Assembly (NCBI GenBank): GCA_037953745.1
Contig: JBAKBP010007919.1
Coordinates: 1-64,000, forward strand
Origin: Lithodes maja
Taxonomy: Eukaryota > Arthropoda > Malacostraca > Decapoda > Lithodidae
Length of the DNA stretch: 64,000 bases
Direction: 5' to 3'
Numbering within the stretch: position 1 is the first letter of the stretch; each line of letters begins with the position of its first letter. The notes under the pieces were generated by a model. That model was not told where the DNA came from, ran no database searches, and worked only from the letters and a program-made list of their open reading frames with translations. Both the position numbers and the translations under genes were made by a program. This document shows positions 11,118-20,319 of the stretch, one piece after another.

Positions 11118-11995
11118 TTAATTTTCCTGTGTCACGTCAGCTTCCTCTTCAACAAACTCTTCCTCATTGGCTGAGATAAGAGGTTGATTTGGTCTAAATT
11201 TTGCAGACTTCCGAATGTCATAAAGGGAACATTTGTGATTACAGGCAGGGAAATAGTATGGGTTGATAATGACGAGTGTCTGATTTTTACCTTTATAATT
11301 GTTGTTGTACGCCTGATTTCTGTTGTATATCCTTCTTGGTTGGTTAGGGGTAAACTTGGGCCTGCTGGGTTGATATTGTCCGGAGTGATATGCTGGTTTA
11401 GGTGTTGTAGCGGGTTGTCGGTGGAAATGGCTTGACTCCCTGGGTCTACCAGAGTTTTGAGGGTGAGTGGTAAACCTCTTGATGGCGGCGATGGTGTTCA
11501 CTTTAGGTTGCACAGAAAGAATTCTCCTGATGGTGATCAAATCTCGCTGAAAACCAACAGGATCATGTACGGCTAAATACTCATGAACTGCTGAGGGCAA
11601 CACTTGCACAAGATTGACAAGAATGTGCTGTTCTTGTTGCACTTTAGGGAGAGTGGAAAATGTAGATTTGATTTGTTGGGTGATAGATGCTAAAGTGGCA
11701 TCTAGATTGCCTTCGTACTTGGTGTCCTTGATTCGGGCATGGGCGACGAATATACCCAATGATGGCTTAATAGCATCGATTACTATGGGCCAAAACTGGT
11801 CCTAGGTGAGTGCGGGGGTTACCTTGATGCAACGAGGGAAACGGCTTCTCCCAAGTGCGTTAAAAGGACGGCTATCTTTTCGCGGTCCGTGTTGTATTTG
11901 AAGTCTAACACTGGCTTCACTATGTCCATGTATGTTTCAATTTCATAAGTTTCCCCACCGTATTTGGGAATTGGAATGTGAGAGCGAGCTGCCAT
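11118..11995 (-). pseudogene. Gypsy-like gag, interrupted
   Basis: The start is taken at the minus-strand ATG at 11995. The first 57 or so residues (MAARSHIPIPKYGGETYEIE onward, to about 11821) resemble the N-terminus of Ty3/gypsy capsid proteins. A TAA stop and further stops interrupt the frame between 11820 and 11760. From 11759 to 11118 the frame is open again, with a capsid-like helix region followed by a basic Gln/Asn/Pro-rich tail and a Cys/His cluster (FPACNHKCSLYD). A canonical CCHC knuckle is not seen. Confidence 0.65.
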
Positions 11996-12059
11996 ATTTA
12001 CGATGTTATAATATTTCTATTGTTTGTAGATATGAAATGCAATGAATTTTTCTATCCGA

Positions 12060-12110
12060 ATCAAGAACCACCGCTACCACCGCTACCACCGCTAGCCACT
12101 AATGCTATAC
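12060..12110 (-). promoter_or_regulatory. LTR end and candidate primer-binding site
   Basis: Read on the minus strand, the LTR-like repeat ends in TATAGCA at 12103. After four bases (TTAG) comes TGGCTAGCGGTGG, which begins with the TGG expected opposite a tRNA CCA end. A GGTGGTAGC tandem repeat follows. The matching tRNA is not identified. Confidence 0.45.
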
Positions 12111-12131
12111 CCTGATTGTATGCAGGATTAA

Positions 12132-12618
12132 TGGGAGGTTTGACGTACCTCCCAACCTACCAAATAGGAAAACCTACTATTTGGTAGTAGTCTTGGAAAA
12201 TCCAACGTCAAGGCTATTAACCTAATTGCAATGACGACTTGTCTATTTTGACTGCTATGTCGTCATTCCAACCGCGGTTAAAAAGAAAACGTCTAGAGTC
12301 TACTCCTTATCTTGCTCTAGGAGACGTTGTACATTAACCAAAACTACCACCGAAGGTGAAAAAAGCATAGAAGAGAAGAAAAAGGGGTTTACCTTAGTTA
12401 CCGCTTAAGGCCCATCCCGTGTTCCGTCATGTGCAGATCACTGTCGAACGTGCGCATGAGCGACCCTCTCTTGTTATCACATCTCACGTCAGCAGAAGAA
12501 CGCGGATGGGCAGGGGTCCGGCGTGAGGGAGGGTATTATGTACGTTGGATTTTCCAAGACTACTACCAAATAGTAGGTTTTCCTATTTGGTAGGTTGGGA
12601 GGTACGTCAAACCTCCCA
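12132..12618. mobile_element. Mini-DIRS, non-autonomous deletion derivative (487 bp)
   Basis: The two ends are perfect or near-perfect inverted repeats of about 76 bp, starting TGGGAGGTTTGACGTACC. Each end is itself a small hairpin (TGGGAGGT and ACCTCCCA). The inner part of the repeat (GGTAGTAGTCTTGGAAAATC) is a variant of the DIRS-like terminus at 12619. The interior from about 12208 to 12480 matches the reverse complement of 20010-20282, the 5' leader of the large DIRS-like element. There is no ORF. It abuts the large element directly. Confidence 0.7.
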
Positions 12619-12655
12619 ATTTGTTAGTAGTCTTGGCAAATCCAACGTCAAGGCT
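12619..12655 (+). repeat. DIRS-like inverted terminal repeat (left)
   Basis: It is an exact inverted match over 37 bp to 20283-20319. The match stops abruptly after AAGGCT. Confidence 0.9.
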
Positions 12656-13000
12656 GCATAACAAATAGGAGGAGGACATCCAAGCCCAACCTACCAAAAA
12701 AACCAATGCATAAAACAAAAGTATGAATGACAAAGACACAATTTAAACAAGAGAGTCTAATAAAAGAGTGAAAAACTGAGGAGTAGCTAAAAAGAACAGT
12801 TTTAACACATGCCCGTCATTCATAGTAATGCAAAAACATAGACTTGTCGGAAACCAAAAAGGTACTGTACCCAAAATCCCTTTTCTTCAAAAACCAACAA
12901 AAACACTGAACACAAGAACAAAACACAATTTTCAATGTGGCAAAAACACTTATGTACTGGAACAATATACAATCCCAAACTTGCAATTCAGTGTTGCAAA
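12656..13000. other. DIRS-like 3' non-coding region
   Basis: This is AT-rich sequence between the recombinase region and the left terminal repeat. ATAACAAATAGG at about 12658 carries a copy of the outer end sequence AACAAAT and could belong to an internal complementary region, a DIRS hallmark. A poly-C run follows at 13009-13021. Confidence 0.35.
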
Positions 13001-13149
13001 CCCGTACACCCCCCCCCCCCCTTTGTCATATAAAACAAAGGAAAAGAACGAGGGACAAGGGGGGGAAGACCAGGGATCTTCGCCAGAGCCCAGGAAACAC
13101 GACCCCCGAGAGCAATCACCAGCCGAGGGGGTCGAACACTGGACACGGA

Positions 13150-14050
13150 GAGGTAGGAGGAGATGAAGGAATTGATAGAAGACCCACAAAACCGCAGAGG
13201 CGAAGGCAGGTAAGGATCGACGCGGCAGGAACCGGAAGGAGGCAGCAAAGGATCTGACATCGTGCGCAGAAACCCTACAAACAGGGCGACGGGCACGAAC
13301 GGTCCGACTAACGCGGCGCCCCAACTGCACCTGCGAGAGCCACCCACCCGTCCGAGGAGACACCCACACAGCAGGACCCGAAGGCGGCGCCACAGACGCA
13401 ACAGAGGAGCGCAAGGCCGACACCGGGCACCACACATGGCGAGGATGCCCAAGCCGGAAAGCCTGGACGGCGAAAGGCCGGAAAGACAGGGGCCGCCCTC
13501 CCAAGCGTGGCAACAAAAGGAGGGGAGGAGGTGAACGAGACGCCATGCAGGGACGGGGAGAATTGCACGCAGTCCCGGGGCCACGACAATACCGCTAGGG
13601 CAGACACCCGAACCCCAGCGGCCAGAGCGACAAGGAAGAGCGGACGCCCGAGCAACAGAACCGGCGTAGCGGCCCTCGTAGACGAGGGCGAAGCCAGAAG
13701 GACCAGAGCCCGCCCCAGAAACCACTGCGGAGGGACTTGGCGCGGAGGAGGTCGATCCCTGAAGGCAGCCGTCAGGAAGGAATCCAGCACCTGTGTCAGA
13801 ACGACCAGCCGAGCGACGGACCCAAAGAGCCCCCCGGACGGCAGACAAGCGGGGACGTATAGCGACGACTCGAAAGTGACGCGTACGGAAGAGGTGAAAC
13901 AAGGAGCGGAGGACGAGGGAAGGAGAGCCAACAGGCAGGCGAGTGGCCCGTAGCCACCTAGGAAAAGACCTCCAGCGGGACCCGGAAGGCCCCCAAGGAG
14001 AAGACGGCCAGGAACGCAGCAGGAGGTCAGTCAGGGCCCGGCCCGGGACC
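13150..14050 (-). pseudogene. DIRS-like tyrosine recombinase
   Basis: The minus-strand sequence, spread over several frames, matches the DIRS integrase pattern. An N-terminal core-binding part reads RALTDLLLRSW (about 14045), WRSFPRWLRATRLPVGSP and FHLFRTRHF. The catalytic part has FLVALAAGVRVSALAVL (about 13632-13580, the first catalytic Arg in the AGxRxS motif). The box II equivalent is SAHDVRSFAAS (about 13265-13235, the H-x-x-R pair), and the final Tyr candidate is in FYQFLHLLL (about 13180). In the living element it would insert the circular DNA by strand exchange rather than with a DDE integrase. Several frameshifts separate the blocks. The long uninterrupted ORFs here (for example 593 residues) reflect high GC and few stops, not an intact protein. 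Confidence 0.8.
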
Positions 14051-14900
14051 GAGAGCCACCGTGCCACATGAACAAGCACGATGCGAAGGCCAACGAGGGC
14101 CGCAGGGCCCCAACCGAGCCCAAGCGGAAGCCGGAGACAGGTAGAGGGACCGGACTCGGGCACCACCGCGGCAACCGGGCGGACCAAGCCCGTGCCGGCC
14201 ACAGAGGCGCGAGGAGCCCGACGCAGCCGTGGCACAGCCGCAGCCTGGCGAGGACTGGGTACAGCAACAGCGCGTCTGGGGGCGGAAAGATGGATATCGA
14301 CCGCCACCCGTACCAGGCCACCATGAAAGCGGCCGGACCCTCCCCGGAGCGCGAGGCCGGAGGGAGAGGTCCAAAGGCAACTGGCGCGGCACCCCCGATG
14401 CGAACAAGGCGACCTCCGGAACACCTCAGGAAGCCGCGAGGTCGGTGAACACAGTCCGTTGCAACGCCATTCAACAAGAACGCCCTGCCCACACGACAGG
14501 GCGGCCGCCCACAGGGTGGCCGGCCCGGGCAGGGAGGAGGCATGCAAGGAGAAGGGTGTCGGGCCGCGAGGAAGAACAACTCCACCGAGACCCCCAATAG
14601 AGTCAACGACCTGGAGGAACCCCCGCAGAAGGAAAACAGGGGACAGCCTGTCTGAGTGTCTAACCCGAAGGCCACCGACTGACCCCGAAGGGCCAGCGCG
14701 GGGACCCGCAGGAAGAACTGAGGAACCAACAGTCCGAGGGCATAGATGGGTAAGGGGAGGGAGACCCACCCATCAGCCAGGAAGTGGACGGCCCAGGTTC
14801 GATCGGGAACCCCACCCAACCTCGCTCGACGGATCTGTGGCTACCCAGACCGTCGGCGAGGGGGGCGGACCAGGGCACAGCCGCAGAGAGCGAGCCCGGA
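14050..14900 (-). pseudogene. DIRS-like RNase H and methyltransferase-like region
   Basis: RNase H signals on the minus strand are VATDPSSEVGWG (about 14842-14805, first Asp), the block around GQSVAFGLDTQTG (about 14690-14650, standing for the usual V-x-T-D-N) and GGSSRSLTLLGVSVELFFLA. Downstream comes a segment with WRSISIFPPPDALLLYPVL (about 14305-14250), ARLRLCHG and LLAPLWPARAW. It matches the DIRS region usually annotated as a Dam-like methyltransferase. The frames change at least twice. Assignment of the second part as a methyltransferase rests on position and pattern only. Confidence 0.7.
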
Positions 14901-15199
14901 GCAACCCAGAGACCGAAGCGGCAGCGAACGGGACGCAGGAGCGGCAGGAGCCGAACCAGAGGGGCAACGGAAACATCACGGGGCCCATGAGGAGGAGGCG
15001 GAGGAGCCAGAGGCACCCTAAGGAAAGGGGCAGAGCGGCCCAAAGCAGCGAACCCACGAACGAGTCCCACGAACGAGTCCCAGAGCCACCCCAGGAGGGA
15101 GACCGAGTGCAACACGGCGAAGACCGTCCACCGAAGGAGCACCGCGGGCGGCAGACCCCGGGTCACCGTAGCGCCGGAGAAAACCCATGTGAGATCGAC

Positions 15200-15740
15200 C
15201 CATGGCACGACACGCGACGGGGTCAAGCGTGAAACGGGAACACCAAAAGGGGAACCCTAACCGTGCGACGGTGCGAACGACTGTGAGGGCGGCGCCAACG
15301 CACAGGCCGAGGGCTTCGGAAACAACCAACCAGTCGGCCAAGGAAAACAGGAGCTGGAGCCCGCTCCTGAGGAGAGGACCCAGAGCCTGCCCCACATGTG
15401 CGGAGAAGAGCCGCGGCGCGATGTGGAGACCGAAGGGAAGGCCGGCGAACAGGAACACACGAGCGGAAGTCCGAACGGCCAAGAATCGCTGGAAGAGAGG
15501 ATGGAGAGGAACGAGCCAAGACGCATCCTGGAGGGCACAGGCCCAGGCGTACCAGGGGTACCGGCAGCATCCGAAACCGAGTGAGCAGGACGCGCCCGTT
15601 GAGGGCCGACAGAACCACCAACGGTCGCATCGCGTCGCAGTTCGACGGGACCAGAAAGACACGGGAGAGGAAAACCGGGCGACCGGTGATCAACCCCCTC
15701 GACGCTACCCAGCTCGGGCATGGAAGGGAGCACGTGGGCC
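15200..15740 (-). pseudogene. DIRS-like reverse transcriptase
   Basis: Motifs on the minus strand in order: FLSRVFLVPSNCDAMRPLVV then LSALNGRVLLTRFRM (about 15690-15575), a frameshift, LQDASWLVPLHPLFQRFLAV (standing for the usual D-L-K-D-A-Y catalytic block), LPFGLHIAPRLFSAHVGQAL (about 15445-15390), and LFSLADWLVVSEAL (about 15350-15310). In the last motif the usual YLDDW has become LADW, so one catalytic Asp is lost. The next block, LGFPFWCSRFTLDP, fits the DIRS pattern of a hydrophobic thumb strand. This is a clear but dead DIRS/Ngaro-type RT. Confidence 0.85.
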
Positions 15741-18015
15741 ACGTCCGAAGAGAAGGGCCGGCGGCGGTGACAAGAGCGGAAAGGGGGTCGAGACGCCCAC
15801 CACCAGGGGAGACCCCACCGCGCAACCCGCCGCCCCCAATGTCCCTCGCGGCAACCGAGGGGTGCAAGGGCAAAAACAACCCGAGGGAGCACCCGAGAGG
15901 AGGGGAGCGACCCGGTCGGCCAGGCGAGAAGGAGAACAAGGAGGCCGACCCAGAGAACTACACATTGTGTTGACGCGGAGGTACCCTCGGTACGGGCCGT
16001 GCGGGCACGAGCGCCACGTCGACCTCTACCCCCCCCCCCCCAACCCCAGGCCGGCGCGGGGCAGACCACGTCGAAGGGCGGCCAGAAGTGGAAGGACGGC
16101 CAGCCCCGACACAGCGGGGATGAAAAGGGGCAAGAACAGAAGGGCGAGGGAATCGACGCACTGGCCTGCAACGTCCCAGTCCTGCGGCCGCGCAAGGCGG
16201 CAGCACGTGTAGCAGCACCCCGAAGAGGACCGGCAGAAGGAAGGGACTGAGAAGACCCCGCGTGCGACACAGCACGACGGTGCGTGACGGAAGCAGGGAA
16301 CGCAATGACACAGCGCGTCGTCGCGTGTCGGAAGCAGGGGCCGCCGCCAGAGAAGCGAGCATACCCAAGCAACCAGCTGAAACAACCCCGACGTATGTAG
16401 CGCAGAGTACAACAAACCCTGACGAATATCCAAGGGGGCCGGCCGGCAGAACGAGGACCGCACTGTCGGGCGGCGCCGAGTTGCCGCGCACAAAACCGCC
16501 TGCAGCTCGGGAACCAAAGACACCGCGAGCCGAAGGCGGACCCGCAGAACGCGGTCCAAACCCTCGCGAAGAGCGCCTGGCGCAGACGCCCCGAAAAGCC
16601 GCAGGCGGGAACAGACGGCTGGAGGGAACCGAAAGACAAGACAAGAAGTCCGTCACCCACCGTCGCAAGGGAAAAACCGTGGCGACAGAGGCCTGATCCG
16701 GGGGAGAGAAGAACGGGGTAGCAATAGAACAAAGTTCAAGAATGGGCGCGCCCATCCAGGACCAGAACGCGCCGGCCAACCTGCCGACAGACACAAGAGG
16801 AGGCAAAAGCAGGGACGACCCCAGTCCAACGTCAAGGCGAGTAACCTAAGGGAGGGACCGAAGGAGAGCCGTCGACGGAACGGTGTGAAGGCGAAGGCCA
16901 CAGCAAACCAGGCCTCCAAGGGGAGAGGGCGACCGAGCATGACGGCGAAGCCAGGCGTACCGGCGCCGCACAAACCCGTCCCATAGGAGGACAGACCCGT
17001 CAACACAGCCAGGGACTGAACAGCCGGAAGGAGGTCAGTGCGGCTGAAGTCTGACCAGAGCGGAGGCCTGCAGAAGGGAGCGGGACCGTAGCAGGGGTAG
17101 GAAAGGCGAGGCGCTGAGGGGGAGGCACCGCCAAGAAGCGCGAGAAAAGGGAGGCGGCCAACGACGCCAAGCACCCGTCGAAGCGTGACACAACCCAGTC
17201 CCGCAAAGCCAACAATCGAACCGAGAGAGGCGACCCCCCCCCCCCCCCCACCCAGAAGGGTCGGTCCACAGGGACAAGCGTGAGCGGGAGCGAGACCCAC
17301 GACACGAACCAGCAGCGTCGCGGCCCAAGGAAGGCGAGCGACGACGGCCGCGTCGCCGTAGAGGGACCCGTCCCCGAACACGAACGGCCGAGGGGGAAAC
17401 AGCACCATCCCCCTCTTCCAGCGACACGACAGCACCCGAGAAAAGGGGGACCCCGAAGCCTCACCGAGGCAAGAGGAGGGGTACCCCCCAGGCGAGACGG
17501 GAAGTGAAGGGCAGGAAGAGAAGAAGGAGGAGGAGCAGGACGACGGGAGGGGGAAGGCTGGCCGGGTGAAAGGAGGCCAGAAGGAGCCGCAGGGGGAAAC
17601 AGAGCAAGGACCCCCGGGGCTGAGAGAACAGGGCGGCCCGACACCGAGGCAGAGGAGGGAGGGACCCCCACCGTGGGACGAGACCGTGAAGGAAGAAGAG
17701 GCACTGAAGCAGGTGAAGGAGGAGAAGCAACGACACCCAGGCGGACCCTCCTGGACAGTGTAGGAGGGAGCAGAGGGCCAGCGACAGCACGAACAACCGC
17801 GTGCAGAGAGGACAACGGAAGAGGAAGTCGTCTGGGCTAGGAAAGCGGGCGGAAGGGAGGAGAGCCCCTATCCGTAGAGGCCAGGGGAGGGCGCATAGGA
17901 GCAGAGCCGCTAACCCCGGCCTCAGGGCGAGAACCAAGACGAGGGCGACGGGCGACGTCAAGGCGAACAGGAGGACGACGAGGGGCAGGAGCGAGGCGAG
18001 CGAGAGCGTGGAGGC
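15741..18015 (-). pseudogene. GC-rich region upstream of the DIRS-like RT, probable gag/ORF1 remains
   Basis: The stretch has the same strongly GC-rich, purine-rich (plus-strand) composition as the RT and recombinase parts. By position it should hold the first ORF of the element. Long open frames exist on both strands, but none shows a recognisable motif, and overlapping frames mean openness is not evidence here. A poly-C run of about 14 lies at 17237-17250 and another at 16030-16040. No function is assigned beyond position. Confidence 0.4.
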
Positions 18016-18256
18016 TTAGGTTGACCAGTAGCGTAGGGGAACCATATGATACCCAGCCCGCCTTGTACCATGTGTGCCAACCCCAGATGGGACGGCACAA
18101 CGTCGTCCACGAATTCCAGGTACCTATTTACAGCTAGGTGAACTGAGGCTAACACATGAAAGGAGACAAGCCCAATTCGGCACCGCCCGGTCTGGGAGGG
18201 AACCCCCGACCCCTCGCGAGTGAGACGAGAGCGCCACCTACGAGGCTACGGGCTGG
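18016..18256 (-). mobile_element. tRNA-derived SINE (minus copy)
   Basis: This is the reverse complement of the SINE at 54146-54390. It keeps the tRNA-like head (box B at about 18195-18206 and box A near 18235-18250 on the minus strand). The body with TGTCTCCTTTCATGTG and TAAATAGGTACCTGGAAT is also kept. It lies within the DIRS-like element. Confidence 0.8.
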
Positions 18257-20282
18257 GGTGAACGGCCGGCAGTCGGGTCAGGGATACCCAGGGTGACGCG
18301 GAACCGGGCGGCAACAAAAGCCGGGGAACGGCGGCCCACAGGCCCAATGTGGCGGGAGACCATCGGCCACACCGACGGAAGGGAAGCAGAGGCCACAGCC
18401 ACCGCCGAGGAACCAGGGCCATGGAGCAGCACAACCACCAGGGCCAGACACGGGCCACACAGAGCAGGGAGGTAGGCCGTAGAGGACACAAAGAGCGAGT
18501 GGCGCAAGCAGGACATGTGGCTCACCAAGCACGGGGAGCGACAACCAAGGCGAAAGCAAAGCAGCCGACCAGCACGAGAAGAACACACACCAGAATCAGC
18601 ACGTCGAAGGTGTAAGTGTAGAGAATGTCCAAGAAGAACCAGGGAAGGAGCATGGGGAAACAGGAACACACATGCAAACAGGCATCTGTACTCACCCTAA
18701 ACCGGGAGCACAGAGGTAGGTGAGGAGGGCGGCCGAGGCGGAAGAGCATCAGCAGAACCTGCAAAGATGGAGAAAGTGTTAACCACCACTCAACATCTTA
18801 TATGCAGGGCCTATAACACCAGGAAAGTGCATACACCAATATAGTATCAGGCAACAATATGACACAAAAAAGGGTCAACAGTGAAAGCCAACTATAACCG
18901 CAAATTTGCGGGCCAATGGAGGTAGATCCGTACCGACACAAACCCCCCACATCGTCACGCGACCCCCCAGCGATCTCCGCAAATTTGCGGGGAGCCGAAA
19001 CGACCCAGAGGGCCGAATCGAGCACTCCGCAAATTTGCGGGACCTGCCAAGAGGGCCCGGTGCCGAACAAGCGAGAGGGGCGTCTAGGAAAACCAAAAAT
19101 GGCCGGCAAACAAGCGTCAACTCCTTATGAACTCCAAGCGAAGATGACCGTGACCATCTAGCTGAGCAGTGTCTTCCTTGATAATATCCTGACTCGACCG
19201 GTCAAGGGAGAGGCAAGGAAGGCACACCAGGGGAGAGGAGGCACATCCCCTGGGAACCACCCAACCCACAGAGATAGAGCAAAGCCCATGAGGAGAAGTG
19301 GCAGGTTGGGTGGTTTGGCACAACAGGGGCCCCCGTGGGGTACCCCAGGATTGGGCAAAAGTTATGAAAGGATGGAGGTGAAAACAGGAAGGGAAACACA
19401 AAAAACCAGTAATGAAACTGGTGAGAAAAAGGGTGGCCTAGCCGCGAGTAGAGAATGTGTCAGGGGCGAAAAAACCCTGTGGAGTGAGGGAGAGGCCCCC
19501 GTGGGGTACCTCTGGGTATCACGAACCACTAAGCGCCCAGGCCCTTGAGACACAGTGAAGGCTCGAAAGGGGGGACTCGGGAATAACGCTAGTTATGCGG
19601 CTGACACAAACCTACAAACAGCACCGCCACCACGAAATCTCAGATTGTGAACCAACTGTACACCTAGGCTATGAAAAAAATGAGAACTCATAAGGGCATA
19701 GCAATTCCTGAATGATAAACAAGCTAGGCTAATCGAAGCTAAAAGCTAAACTATGCCCAGACTAACAGGAAAAAAGAATATGAAAAGAGAAAGAATGAAA
19801 ACATATAGACGGGGAACGCCAAGCGCCCCCGTACCTTCGGTAGCTATTTCCACACGCGTCTCCATTAAACACACTAAGGAGCCCATTTAGGTGTGTCCTA
19901 GATCACGTAACATCTGTCTAGCAAAAAGAAGGCCAGAAAAGCCGAAACGAACCTAAAACAGGGTGAATTGAAGGAGCACAACAAAAGCGGACTCAATCAA
20001 TGGAGGCGCGTAAAAAAATGATAACAAGAGAGGGTCGCTCATGCGCACGTTCGACAGTTATCTGCACATGACGGAACACGGGATGGGCCTTAAGCGGTAA
20101 CTAAGGTAAACCCCTTTTTCTTCTCTTCTATGCTTTTTTCACCTTCGGTGGTAGTTTTGGTTAATGTACAACGTCTCCTAGAGCAAGATAAGGAGTAGAC
20201 TCTAGACGTTTTCTTTTTAACCGCGGTTGGAATGACGACATAGCAGTCAAAATAGACAAGTCGTCATTGCAATTAGGTTAAT
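18257..20282. other. DIRS-like 5' leader region, non-coding
   Basis: GC content falls from left to right. No domain is recognised. The stretch 20010-20282 is shared (inverted) with the mini-DIRS at 12132-12618. Three copies of the palindrome CCGCAAATTTGCGG lie at 18898-19040. A direct pair of CCCCGTGGGGTACC sites is seen at about 19331 and 19498. Confidence 0.5.
18898..19040. repeat. Three copies of the 14-bp palindrome CCGCAAATTTGCGG
   Basis: Perfect palindromes lie at 18898-18911, 18977-18990 and 19027-19040, in otherwise unrelated flanks. They are about 79 and 50 bp apart. A role as a protein-binding site is possible but not shown. Confidence 0.8.
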
Positions 20283-20319
20283 AGCCTTGACGTTGGATTT
20301 GCCAAGACTACTAACAAAT
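20283..20319 (-). repeat. DIRS-like inverted terminal repeat (right)
   Basis: It is the exact inverted match of 12619-12655. The sequence following it, CGATTGATTAAGGTGAG, is ordinary LTR-like repeat. Confidence 0.9.

Larger units (their letters stand above)
12619..20319 (-). mobile_element. DIRS-like tyrosine-recombinase retrotransposon (7.7 kb)
   Basis: The element is bounded by an identical 37-bp inverted repeat: 12619-12655 (ATTTGTTAGTAGTCTTGG...) and 20283-20319. It is inserted in the LTR-like repeat: the flanks GCAGGATTAA and CGATTGATTAAGG are adjacent in other copies. Coding is on the minus strand. Decayed domains follow the DIRS order: RT (about 15.7-15.2 kb), RNase H (14.9-14.5 kb), methyltransferase-like region (14.5-14.05 kb) and tyrosine recombinase (14.05-13.15 kb). 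The coding part is strikingly GC-rich next to an AT-rich leader. DIRS1-like elements are known to be common in decapods. Confidence 0.85.

Noticed and set aside
12988..14769. 593-residue minus ORF and its many overlapping long ORFs on both strands
   Set aside because: Length comes from very high GC and few stop codons. The real signal is broken DIRS-like domains that hop between frames.
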